A stretch of DNA of 64,000 nucleotides from Fallopia convolvulus. Lineage: Eukaryota; Streptophyta; Magnoliopsida; Caryophyllales; Polygonaceae. The notes under the pieces were generated by a model. That model was not told the DNA's origin and searched no databases. It saw only the letters and a list, made by a program, of their open reading frames with translations. Positions 48,261-59,561 of the stretch are shown here, in pieces. Where the stretch lies: the NCBI GenBank assembly GCA_964016875.1, contig OZ024726.1:29997503-30061502 (forward strand), in the 5' to 3' direction. Every line of letters starts with the position of its first letter. Position 1 is the stretch's first letter. The position numbers and the translations under genes were made by a program.

Positions 48261-48688
48261 ACCTTACCATAAATTATGGTACTAACCCATATAACATGAA
48301 ATTTCAAGAACCGAAACCTTTTTTATTTTTCCAATTTAATTTGAGGCCGGTTCGATTATATAAAAGGTCTAATATGAATATTAAGGGTTCACATATTCAA
48401 ATATACATAAACTCATATATTATATATCCAGAAAATGATTTCAATTACAATATGTTAGGAACCGGTTATAATTTTATTTTTCGAACCCTAAAAATAGGTG
48501 AATCGGTAGGTTTATTATAATTCCCGACAAAATCCGATTCGAAAATGCATTAGTTCAAATCAAAATCCTTTTCTATATATATCGATGGCCAATACGACAC
48601 ACTTGGTTCAGGTACACGCGTTTGAGGAATTAGTCTACGGTTCGAAACGGGGGACGAGCGAAAGCGACCCTTTTTCTCATGGATTTTT

Positions 48689-48770
48689 GCGCATCATGAT
48701 GCGTGCCCTTGCGCATCATGAAGCGTAAGTTTGCGCTTCATGAAGCGTCCATTTGCGCATCATGAAACGC
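48689..48770. repeat. palindrome cluster B3, internal right
   Basis: Four copies within about 80 bp, GCGCATCATGATGCG, GCGCATCATGAAGCG, GCGCTTCATGAAGCG and GCGCATCATGAAACG, in the same order and spacing as cluster A3. Confidence 0.8.
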
Positions 48771-50358
48771 CATAATCAGCAAGCACCAGAAAATCCCTCA
48801 TGTAGCAGCTTCAATACTTTCAATGTTGCTATCAAAACAAAAATACTTTCAATGTCAATCAATGGCCTTCGAAGCTATAGCAATTCGCAAAACCTTATTT
48901 AAACTTGTTTAAATTTAGTTCCATGTAAAAATAAGTGTCTACAATGCATATCATAATCAAAAGATTCATAACAATATGTATCCAACATTCATAACTCTAA
49001 CATCCTACATTTGGGCTTAAACCATTAGAAACACGAAGTTTGCGCCATGTTTCCATCCGTTGTGTGAAAGAATGGTCCCACCCCTTCACACTAGGGTCAT
49101 GATTCCTTGTCCAATCTATCGGAGGAGGAGGAAGCGGCGCGTCATCCTTCTACCATACCTACAAAAATAATATCTAACGATAAACAACAACAATTACAAT
49201 TCAAGTAAACATAATTAAGTCATCATTAATTATACTTACTGATATAAAGTGGTTTCTTTGTCCCACAAGAGCTATGGCATAAATCCTTGTCGGAGGGCGC
49301 CGATTGTCCCCTACACCCATCATAGGTAAGCATGTGTGTGATCCATTCCACGACAACATCACAAGAGCAACCTGATGTAATGTGGCAGATATCAAACCAC
49401 CAATGGGCATCTCGAGCCAAAATGGTCGCATGCACCGGCTCTCCACATACGAAATACTCTGCAAAAGCTCATCGATAGGTGGCCTGTTCCCTACACGCTC
49501 ATATATGACTCTGTTCCGCCTCAATTCAGAAGATAGATCCTTTCGAACTCTATGGTATTGTCCCTCTCCATATCCTAATACCTCTGCAAAGGATCTATAA
49601 CCACATTGACCATCCGCCGCTACATCCCTAGCTCTCACAATGTAAGGAAACATGAAAGGGTTAACATTCTCAACACCAAAGTTCACCCCCAACCACACCA
49701 CTTCTTTACTTTGAACTTGTGGATTCGTATCTACCGTAATTTTCTTTTTGGCTTTATTGGTTGAGCCCTTTGGCCTCCCACGCTTCTTTGTCGTCGACGG
49801 GGTTTCTTTATTGCTCTCCTTTTCCTTCTCTTCTCTCTCCTTCAAATCATTGTCTTTCTTCTCCTGCTCATACTCACTCATCCTATGCTCAAGCAGAGTA
49901 CTACTCCTCTTGGTTGAGCCCTTTGTAGAACCCTTTGGCCTTCCCTTTCGCCATGAAACAAGATCTATCGGCTCAAGCAATGAAGAATCTTAGGGTATGA
50001 CCATGTCTACAAATGACTCAGATATACCGTGCACCTGATTCTCTGACAATTCTCCTCTCTGATACATCTCAATCATCAATTCCATTCTAACTTGGTCAAT
50101 TGAGAGGGATACATTGTCTTTTATGGTCATGCGTTGTGGATCGATACCGTCCCATACCACTTGATGCCAAAACGAGTGTATCTCACTTGGCATTATGGGC
50201 TGCTTGTTGACGAAAGCATGAGCAATCCTATGAGGACAAGGAAGACCCATGCGCTCTCTCCACCAATAATCATCACACTCAGTCTCCATCTTTCCCTCAC
50301 TCATCTTTTTGTGTAGGCTGAGAACATATTCAACAACTTCTTAATGCAGTGTGTTGAC

Positions 50359-51733
50359 TGATATCCGCTTTTTAGGTATGTTTTTAGTGTCTAGATAGAT
50401 TAGATTTAGTTGGTTTTAGTACTAGAGTTTTATGTTTTTGAGTCTTTTTGTTTTAGTTTTCGTATTTCCTTGAGATTCGGAAACTAAACATCTTTTATGT
50501 CTTTTTGTAGGAGTTTTGGAGCTTGAAAGAAGAGTTTGGAGCATTGCAAGAGAAGATGGAGATTAAGTGCTCAAGTAAAGTCATTGAAGATCAATTTTGA
50601 TCTTAGAAAGAGATAGAGAATTTCGTTACAAGAACATAGGAAAAAGAATCGAGTCAAACGGAGTTGTAACGAATCTTCTACGCAAGTTTTATTCAAGCAC
50701 GACCCAACCATAAATCATGCTCACAGGCACGACCCTAAGAGGGTCGTGCTAGACCCAGCCACAAATCCAAGCCTCAGGACCGACCCCTTGGGGGGTCGTG
50801 CACGACCCATTTGGGTCGATCGGGGCGCCGACTCTTGCATTATTCCGAGATCTTTTGTAATATATTCTCTCTTTTATTTTAGAAAGTAGTTTTATCTTGT
50901 TTCCTAGTGTATAGCTCTGTTTTCTCTATAAAAGGGGGGGCTAGACCTTCTAGTTGAAGGGGGGGGGGGGGGGGGAGGTTTAGTCTTTAGCTTTGGTTTT
51001 ACGTTTTTGGAGATTAAGAGGAAGACTTGGAGGACAAGTTAGAGAAATTTGTAAGACCTCTTTGTTTTAATTTGGATTTTCGTTTGTTTATTATGATCAT
51101 GTTTTCTTCTTTCTTTTCTATGAGTGAGTAGTTTTTCTTAGATTCTAGGGTTGGGTGAAAACCCAACACAATCATGCATGTCTAAACTTGAATTCATGAC
51201 TTGAATGCTTGAAGATCATATCTATCTATCTTGTGCTTAAATCCTTTGCGAAAGTTGAGGCATGTCTTGCAATTAACCTAAAAGCGAAAGTGTAAAGTTG
51301 ATTGCTTTGACTAGTTCTAATAGGATTATTTGCGACTGTTGATATTCCTAGGTTGAAGGATAGATAGAGAGTTGTTTAATTTGCGACAGTTGATTAAATA
51401 ACTTGAATTGTTTGCGACAGTTGACTTTTCTATGATCTAGATTGCATGATAGTTGTGAATTCTCGTTGAAAGCATGTGTGATTGTTGTTGTGGTAGCCCT
51501 AGCCCTAGGATTGCCTTTTTATATTTGATTAAGTCTAGTTAATTTGCATCGATCTCGACCCACCTAAGGTCGTGCTCGAGCCCTTGTGTGTTTGTGCCCC
51601 TTCGTGTTTGTTTTGCTTTTAGTAGTTATCGACTAATCTTTAGCACTATTCTCATTCCCGTGGACGAACCTGACTCCGCTATACTCAACAGGGTCTTGAA
51701 TATAAATTTATTTGTTCAAGAAACCCTTCAACA
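50359..51733 (+). repeat. solo LTR of an Athila-type element
   Basis: 1375 bp, TGATATCC...CTTCAACA, flanked by the 5-bp duplication TTGAC (50354-50358, 51734-51738); copy A shows the empty site. The plus orientation is shown by CTATAAAA (50926-50933) and by the block CCGTGGACGAACCTGAC near the 3' end, also present in the LTR of Athila element 1. No internal sequence remains, as after LTR-LTR recombination. It carries its own palindromic motif, for example GCACGACCC and GGGTCGTGC around a 5-nt loop at 50727-50749. Confidence 0.92.
50926..50975 (+). promoter_or_regulatory. TATA box and G-runs of the solo LTR
   Basis: CTATAAAA at 50926-50933 runs into G7 (50934-50940), and a G17 run follows at 50959-50975, near the expected transcription start. 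The analogous LTR of element 1 also has a long G-run after its TATA sequence. Confidence 0.6.
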
Positions 51734-53764
51734 TTGACACTCTATAAAATAGACGAACAAATATCGCCCTCACTTCCTTAGGGACACCCTCCAACTCTGT
51801 TGGTAGCTTTGTACGTGCCATCTCAAGATCTCCCCGCAAACCACCAACTTGGGACACAATCTGATGGTGAATCCTTCCAATCACCGTGTTAAAGCCTCCT
51901 CGAGAACTGTCAAGTATCTTTTTAAGCACATGGTGCATGCCCTCCACCCTGTAATAAACATAATTTCACTTATTTTTCTTAATATAAATTAATAAATCAA
52001 GGTACATATATAGGCCTAAAGTTACCGATTCGTTGTTCTCGTCTGAAAGTGAAGACAATGCTCCGTCCATGCTCTTACTATCGACTGCTTGTAAGGCCCA
52101 AGCCATGACTTCTCAACATATGGCATGAGCCCTGGCCAACGCTCTTTCACTTTGAGAAACCTCTCCTCATATTTGGCCTCAGTTGATGACATAAATATGC
52201 CCCAACATCTATGGGCAAATCTTTCTGCAGCCTTGAGGTCTTTTAGAATACCAAGAGCATACGCTTTAATGTTCGTCTTCACGTGCACCCAACAAGGAGA
52301 TGTTTTACTTCGTCCCCAAATACAACGTCCTTTGCATTCATGATGGCCTTCTCTCGATCTGTAACAATCCCATTTGACATTGTCCCCAATTCTGCAAACA
52401 AATGCTTCAAATGTTTCAACACCCATGTATAACTCTCGGTGTCTTCCTTAGCGATAAATGCAAAACCGATGTTTAATGATTTGTTAGTGCACGTGAATCC
52501 AACCATCTCTAGTAATGCCATGTCGTACTTGTCCATGTATGACATGTTAATACAATTGTGAAAACAAAACAAAATGATTAAATAACATATTCAAAGTTTA
52601 GAAAAGTGTACCTATTTGTCTTATATGTGTTGTCCATAATGATAACATATGGAAACAATCTCAGTAGATGCAACGAGATCGGGTGGACAAAGAACAAGAT
52701 CTCAATATGATCTGAATTATTTATCCTCTTCGGAAAGAAACGATATTCGTTTCGTTGCAATAAATGTAGCATATATTGGGTTACCGTCATATTTCCACGG
52801 TCCTCGATTAGAAACTTTGCCCTCAAATTTGAAACTTGTTTCGTCGATGTCACATTACCAGGATATAGCGCCCTCAATTCCTCGACTATTCTCCTTGGAG
52901 GCACATATACGTAGCTCAAATTCCTAACCAACTCCTTCTGAGCTTCTGTCATTCGTCCCATAAATGAATAACCAAGTAAACTACTTGGGAGGTCATGGTT
53001 GTGAAATCCGCACCCAACAATTAATGCCCATTTTCCCGTTGACTTGCTTCGAACCCCAACCAACTCAAACTTACAATTGCACTTGCTCTGAAGTGTCCGT
53101 ACACTTGGTGGTCTAACAATTGGGAGTACTTCACCCTTCTTTCCAGATCTATATTTGCCATGCCTATGACATGCAAGTCTGACCATTGTTTGGTTTGATG
53201 TTTTTATTGTCAACATCATCATTCTTTCATGACCGACCTGCCTAGCCCAATTTAGCATGTCTTGTGTATTATCCCACACAGTATCATTCTCAAAATCAAC
53301 AGAAAAATCCTTCCTAAGTACCTACGTATATAATATCACAACTTATCTCAATACACCAAACATGTATACTATGCAATGATAATAACATATTATAAATTTC
53401 AATAAAAATTTTTAACACAACAATCAAAATCATGTATTATTTTGAAAAATTATTACTACTTCAACTAAATCGTAATTTACCTCTGATTAGACCATCTCGT
53501 TTTCAGACTCAACTTCCCCTTCTTCTTCAAAAGACATTAATGACTCTGACTCTTCTTCCAAGGAGTGCGACTTGTCTTCTGCTTCATACGATGAATCCGA
53601 AAATTCCGTTTCGGATGACATTGTTCAGTATCGATTTTTTAATCAACAAAATTAGGTTTGGTGGAGAGAATAAATTTCACTGTACGTGATTGATGATCGT
53701 CGAATTAGGTTTTTTCGTGTGCGGCTGTATAAAATATCGTGCCGCTGAAACCGTCGTAATTCTC

Positions 53765-53852
53765 ACGCATCATGAAGCGTAGCGCTTCATGATGCGTGCC
53801 AACGTCGGGTATCCGAGGATTTCGAGCCTCATCGACGCGCTTCATGAAGCGC
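53765..53852. repeat. palindrome cluster B4, right terminal
   Basis: ACGCATCATGAAGCGT, GCGCTTCATGATGCGT and GCGCTTCATGAAGCGC just inside the right inverted repeat, matching cluster A4. Confidence 0.78.
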
Positions 53853-53934
53853 AGGTTTCCTTGTGCGCCAGGATAAAAATTCCTGTGCACAAGGCATTGA
53901 CCATAATCAAATCTATAATCTATAATCTATAATA

Positions 53935-54579
53935 GGCGAAATACATCTATAGCTCCCTGAACTTTGACGATTTTTGCAAGCATATCCCTATACTTTGGGG
54001 GTTTGAAATAAGTCATTCTACTATACATATTTTTGTCTTGTCCACTTCGTTGTCGGTGTCGGCTTTGGTGCACCTGGCGAACATGCCTTTGATTCTCGGC
54101 CTGGTTTCGGCGTAGGCTTTCTTGGAGGCATAGTGAATCGTCTTCTCAATGCCCAAATCTCGGCTTGGTCTCGGCGTCAAAATGATTTTATCTTCAATGC
54201 CCATATCTAGATATTCCCAAATCCGGATCTGATTTAGAAAAAGATTTATTTTTTAAAAAATAATTCATGAGATAAATATGCCCAAATCTTAAAAATATGC
54301 CCAAATTCAAATACAAAAAAAAATCTATGATATAAAAAAAATAATTTATTTTTTAAAAAATAATTTATGAGATAAAAATAGTTATTTTTTTTAAATAATC
54401 CATGTCAACAAACTCAACTCGCTCAATAATAGATTGAGGTACATGCACTAAACCATGTTAGCGCAGAGTGTTTAAATGACAAAAAATGTATAGTACAAGG
54501 ACCTATTTGAAATCCCAAAAGTACGGGGATATGGTTGCAAAATTCGTAAAAGTTCAGGGAGCTGTAGATGTATTTCGCC
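53935..54579. mobile_element. 645-bp long-TIR element, probably MULE-type MITE
   Basis: Inverted repeats of about 90 bp start GGCGAAATACATCTATAGCT on the left and, reversed, GGCGAAATACATCTACAGCT on the right. It is flanked by the exact 10-bp repeat ATCTATAATA (53925-53934, 54580-54589). No coding capacity recognised. Nine- to ten-base duplications and long TIRs suggest the Mutator superfamily. Confidence 0.82.
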
Positions 54580-54589
54580 ATCTATAATA

Positions 54590-56880
54590 CTAGAAAAGGG
54601 GCAATGCGCCCATGAACAATAATCGACAATTCAATGCTAATTAATCTACATTATATGTACATCTGTGTCTGTACTTGATAATTAGTTTATTTAATTAGGT
54701 TAATTAATTCACATCAGTTTTGAATTTCGGAATCATTGCAGCTGCTTTTGTTGACTTCTAACTATTTATCTATAAACTTGTGGAAAAAACGACGACACTT
54801 GATTAGTGATATTGATATCCAATGATTGCACATGCAATTCAATTTTGATTTTGATATTGCTTTTGTTGATGTCTAACTATCTATCTATAAATTTGTGGAA
54901 AAAAAAACGACGCCAATGATTACAAAATTCAATACAAGAAGGCTAATCAAAATTTTCTTTTTTGGCCTCTCTTTCTTTACATCTGTTCAAATTCTATCTT
55001 CTAGGATTCTAGCACACCATTTTTATTGTCTTATTACGTTTTTATATGTACGTGAGGCCCAAGTTCATTCCACTATAAATATACTCCACCTCCGTAGACA
55101 AATCAAAAGACAAATGGGGCCCCACTTTCTTTTCTTCTTCTTCTTCGTTACAAATTCTTCACTGCCTCGCCTTCTTCATTCGATCTTTGGAGCCACCCGA
55201 CCACCACCATCAGCCACCACTCCAACCAGCCACCAAAGCCACCTCGCCCTCCCGGTCGTGCCATTGTGCCGAACCGCCCAACCAACCCAACCAAGTGCTT
55301 TCGCGCAACCCCATCGTTCACCTCGGTCAACACCATAACCATTTTCGGAGCCTCCATTGGACCCTTTGGAGCCGTTACGATGTCCGTCATTGACACCGTT
55401 AGGATCATGACGTTGCCATGACGTCATAGGTTCAATCCGTTCTTGAAACCGATGTCTCGAAATTCCATTGTAAAAAATATTATCATCGAATATTATGGTC
55501 TTATATGTTCTCGTTTAGCATACAATGCAACTTGAGATCCAAATTGAAGTTTTCTATGATATCTTTCTTATTGTAGGCTTTGTTGGTTTTTTTTTTCTAA
55601 CTTGAAATTTATTTTTGGGTTTTAACTTCGTGGAAATAGTGAGGTAGAGGGTCGTTGAAAGACAATAGGTGAACGCCATGGCTGAAATGTATGCTAAAGG
55701 TCGATTGACAAAGGAAATTAGTGTGTTTGATGTTTCTTCATAATGCATTTCTTTTATTGACTTATGATTATCTTATTTTTTGACGTTCTCCTTTCTTTGC
55801 ATTCCTTTAGTACGTAAATTGATGAGTATGTTTAGGTCAATAATACGTAAATTAAAAGCCAAAGCAGACATTAAGTATGCAAATTCAAGTCAGTAATAAG
55901 TCATTCAAAGAAAATAACTTCGACAAAATATATACACTACATACTTGTTGATCCTCGTACTGAAGAAGATCACACAATTTTGAAATTAGCCTATGGCAGG
56001 AGCAAGGCAATCAGATGGAAGCTTATTACATATATTGACAACTGTTGAAAGGGCAGTTCTATGAAAGCAAATGGAATGACAATGATATGAAGGATTCAAC
56101 TGGCACAACAAAATACTATAGCTTATAAGACTTCTTGCACTAGGATACCTGAATGTTGATGGGAAAGAAGTCTAAAAAACTCAAAACAACCATAATTGTA
56201 CTAGATTGCAAGTAGACATGCGGGTGACCACGTGATATTTTTTTCAAAGCTTGAAAGCACTTGAAAAAATAACAAGCTTGTACATGACATTTACGCATTT
56301 ATAAAATCTTAAAGAAATATCATGAATTAAGATGAACTGAACGATGAAAAGAATACCATACTTGTGCAGCTACATCCAAATACTCCACGACAATCAATCT
56401 CTTGCACAATGCACGCACCATATCATGCCTAACAAGAAGAGTTAAACCCACTAAAGAGTGAAGACACATCACAAAAATAAGTATGCCCTAATAGCCAAAA
56501 GCCTGATGTTAGAGCTGTTTTCATGACTTGCCAATCCCACATGGGCGGATGCTAATTGATTTGCCAATTCCTTATGATGCATTTGCACATTTGGTGTTTG
56601 TCCTACACCTCTATTTGTTTTGTGTTTCTTGGTTGCTGGATGCAAATGCAAGTGAAAAATTAAAAACATACACCCCAAGCAATTATAGCAATGTGTGGGA
56701 AAAAATTACTAATTTTGGCCAACTCTCAGCAACCAAGAAACGCACAATGAGCTTGGACATCTGCTAAACGAGAAAATTAAGACACCCTTCAACACAACAC
56801 AAGAACACACCACACCACAATGTTAATCGAGAATAAGAATGGGAGTGCACCTCTTGTCGTGCACGCTCAAGTTCCTGTTT
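54590..56880. other. region without recognisable genes
   Basis: AT-rich DNA. A 147-codon plus frame at 54895-55338 and the C-rich patch at 55185-55340 look like chance or non-coding. No tRNA, rRNA or conserved domain seen. Confidence 0.4.
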
Positions 56881-56884
56881 CACT

Positions 56885-57375
56885 TGGATTAAGAGAACCA
56901 CAGTTGACATAAAGACATATGTAAACAAAATTCAATTGAGAACGACAAGTTCAAACCACTCAATTTTGCAGACGAATTTGTACTTCGATGAGGCGGAGAA
57001 GATTTGTAGGCAGTGAAGAATTCGATTTCTTTCTCCCGAGTCCGTCGTCCCGGCTTGATTCTCTGTCCTAGGGTTGTTTACAAGTTTAGTTAGGATCTTT
57101 CTCAATTGAGAAATAAGAACCACGGTAGATAGAAAGACATTAAGAAACAAAATTCAATTGATAATGACAAGTTCAAACCGATCAATTCTACAAACGAATT
57201 TGTAGACTCTGACGAGAAGATTTGTCGGCGGTGAAGAATTCTTTCTCCCGAGTCTGTCGTTTGGACCTGATTGGCTGTTTGGTTCTGGTTCCCTTCCTTG
57301 ACAAACTGTTACACTCTGACGAGGCAGAGAAGATATTCCGGCAGTGAAGAATTCTTTCTCCCGATTCCGTCATCT
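56885..57375. repeat. degenerate tandem repeat, ~200-bp unit
   Basis: Two long and one partial copy share AACAAAATTCAATTGA, GACAAGTTCAAACC, ACGAATTTGTA, GAGAAGATTTGT and CAGTGAAGAATTC, then TTCTTTCTCCCGAGTC. Copies start near 56885, 57107 and 57296. An isolated word CTTTCTCAATTGAGAAAT recurs near 57999. Unit lengths differ, so copies have suffered indels. Confidence 0.7.
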
Positions 57376-58048
57376 ATCTTGACTCCTGAATCTCTCTCTG
57401 GTTATGGTCCCTTCGAAGGGATGTTATCAGGTGAATGAACTTGGGAAATGGCATTTTGGTGATTTTTTTAAATGGCATGGTTTTTTTTGCATATCCACTA
57501 TTTTTTTATTAAATGGCATGGTTTTTTTGCATATCTAGCAGTTTAGAAAATGTAACTTCTTTTCCATAACATCAGTCTTTTTATCTTTTTTGGGGTGGAA
57601 TTAGATGCCTCCTTATTGCCATCATTAATATTTACAACGGTATTATTTTCAGAAAGAGTAAAGTTCTTGTTAGGAAATTCTGCCCGCTTAATTATCTCAA
57701 ACAACTTCTACACGATTTAACTTGTACACACCATTTTTGTTGAGAAAAAAATGAAGCACATAAGAAACAATTCAGGGCAATATAGAGCTTGCACTAAAAA
57801 TATCCTAAATGAGTATCTTGTTGGTGTTCTTTGGTGGAATAGTTGTATGACTAATGTGGTTTGAAGAGTAACTTGGACAGTAATTGATTCACAAATATTC
57901 AAAGACTTCTAAGATCATGTATTGAGCAAGAAACAAGTAGGAAATGAAATCCATGTTTAAATAAGTTGTGGATAAAGACATTAAGAACATATCTGGATCT
58001 TTCTCAATTGAGAAATATCGGAAAAAATGGTATACAACTAAGAACATA
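57376..58048. other. AT-rich spacer before Athila element 3
   Basis: No gene. It includes a local duplication of ATGGCATGGTTTTTTTGCATAT near 57472 and 57510. Confidence 0.4.
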
Positions 58049-59463
58049 TGATAGCGGTGATTTCGTCGTGCAAATCACGGCTATGCAAAATAGTCCTAAC
58101 AAACCTAAAGACTATAGTCTTATGTAAGTAAGGTCGAATCTGCAGAGAGGTAGATTGATCGTTTTGTGTGAATTTTATGACAATTAAAGTAAAAGGGGTT
58201 TATGAATTAAACTAATTATCTAGCATGCAAAAACTAGTAAATAAATAAAGTTTGGGTTTTTATCAATTTGGGAAAACACTTAGTCAAACAGAGATCCACA
58301 TTCGTATGACAAGTTGATCATAGATTTCACTCAATGCATGCACATGATAAAGAGTAGAAATCTCACAACTGAAAGTCAAAACAAAGGCTTCAAACTATCT
58401 GACTAAGCAATAGGGCTTAGTTCTCCATGGAAGTTAAAAACTCAAAAGTCTGAAAAGTAGAATGAATAATAGATGAGAGGTGCAACTCCTATAACCTAAT
58501 ATATATAGCTAGGTCTAAAAGTATATCCAAAAATACATAAATCTCGAAATAAAGCTGATAGAAAAGAAGCCAATCAGAATAAAACACGTGGCACATAAGA
58601 GATCTCGCGGCTATCAGGGGCGTCGGGTGCCGCCAGCATCAAAACGCGAATCTTCAGCTTCTCTTTAATCCAGCTCTAAAACTCCAATAATATGCATCTT
58701 CGTGTCTTCTTCTCTTAACCGTAGAAAGTCTTCCAAACCACCTAAAAACACCATAAATATATGTTAAATCCCTCCTAAATACACAACACAATTGTGCATA
58801 TCAAACTCCCCCACGCTTGAATCTCACTCGTCCCTGAGTGAAACAGAATACTATCACTCATAAAATCTATAACCCCCGGATCATCTAAGTGCAAGGAAGC
58901 TTACAAAGAGAGGTAAAAGCATTCTCATGCAAGCACAACAACCAACCTAAACAACAAGATATGGCAAATAAGCTCTAACTACCCACCCTACTCAACATCA
59001 ACATAAAAGAGCAAATCATCATCAACATCAAGCCAACATCATGCTCAACTCAAACCATCTAACAAACCAATCTACTAATCTTACCATCAAGCAACAAACC
59101 ACTAATAAGTTCATCAAAAACATCATCAAAGAGAGTGAAAGTCTCCATAAATGTACACCTTATACCACCAAATGAAAACCTACCCAAAACACTCCTATAC
59201 TCCACTTCTTATGTCTCTTGAGCCGATAAAAGATAGTCCTACCTCATTTTGCTTAGGTGCCTTTTCAGGTTTTCACCTAACACTCTCTTTTCATTTTTCA
59301 ATAATGGACTCACCACCTCACACCACTCTAAATCTATTTTTGCCAAGGCCTAGTGCCTGCCAGATTACCTGCTTATTACCTAGACTGCCCTTTCGGGTTT
59401 TCAGTCTATCCCAGGATTTTATTTGCCTTTTTTCAATTTATATGACTTTTTTATAGCACATCA
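58049..59463 (-). repeat. 3' LTR of Athila element 3
   Basis: About 1415 bp, TGATAGCGGT...GCACATCA on the plus strand. Toward the coding side the minus strand has the purine tract AGTGTGGGGGAGTTGG (about 59482-59497). A TATA-like run TATATATA lies at about 58498-58510 (minus). The second LTR is not in the window, so the outer boundary is inferred from the TG...CA rule. Confidence 0.65.
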
Positions 59464-59561
59464 ATAGAAATATAATTCCAACTCCCCCACACTTAGAGCA
59501 CACATTGTCCTCAATGTAGTAAAGACAAAATAAAATAAAGGGGAAGTAGAGAAAAATACCA

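Larger units (their letters stand above)
48997..53621 (-). pseudogene. MULE B transposase with OTU region, heavily damaged
   Basis: The five exons correspond to copy A: 53481-53621, 52612-53321, 52026-52528, 49240-51948 (split by a solo LTR) and 48997-49158. Conserved segments include FAR1-like LACHRHGKYR and HNHD, MDNTYKTNR, VTDREKA, the two AT-hooks, and OTU DGQCGYRSF. Damage, position by position: TAA in exon 1 (53487-53489); exon 3 acceptor CAG changed to CAA; one-base deletion near 52295 within the HLLCWVH block; a 1375-bp LTR in exon 4 (50359-51733); a one-base deletion near 50320; CAA to TAA at 49990-49992; TTG to TAG at 49150-49152. It still has the Arg codon where copy A has a stop. 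This copy cannot encode a full protein. Confidence 0.85.
41200..53902. mobile_element. MULE copy B with accessory gene and OTU-type transposase
   Basis: About 12.7 kb including a 1.4-kb solo LTR. The left end reads ATCTTTATGCACAGAGTTTT; the right end reversed reads GCCTTGTGCACAGGAATTTT, both then CCGG(A/C)CGCACAAG-like. The 14-bp sequence ATAATCAAATCTAT occurs at 41186-41199 and 53903-53916; at the left an 11-bp T-rich stretch separates it from the conserved GGTT start at 41211. The interior mirrors copy A: plus-strand accessory gene, palindrome clusters, telomere-like block, minus-strand transposase. It differs by a 4.1-kb first intron with captured DNA, and by exons 2 and 3 of the accessory gene. 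Confidence 0.85.

Noticed and set aside
54895..55338. 147-codon plus-strand frame
   Set aside because: Low-complexity, no domain, no start or splice support, lies in AT-rich DNA with a C-rich patch; likely chance.
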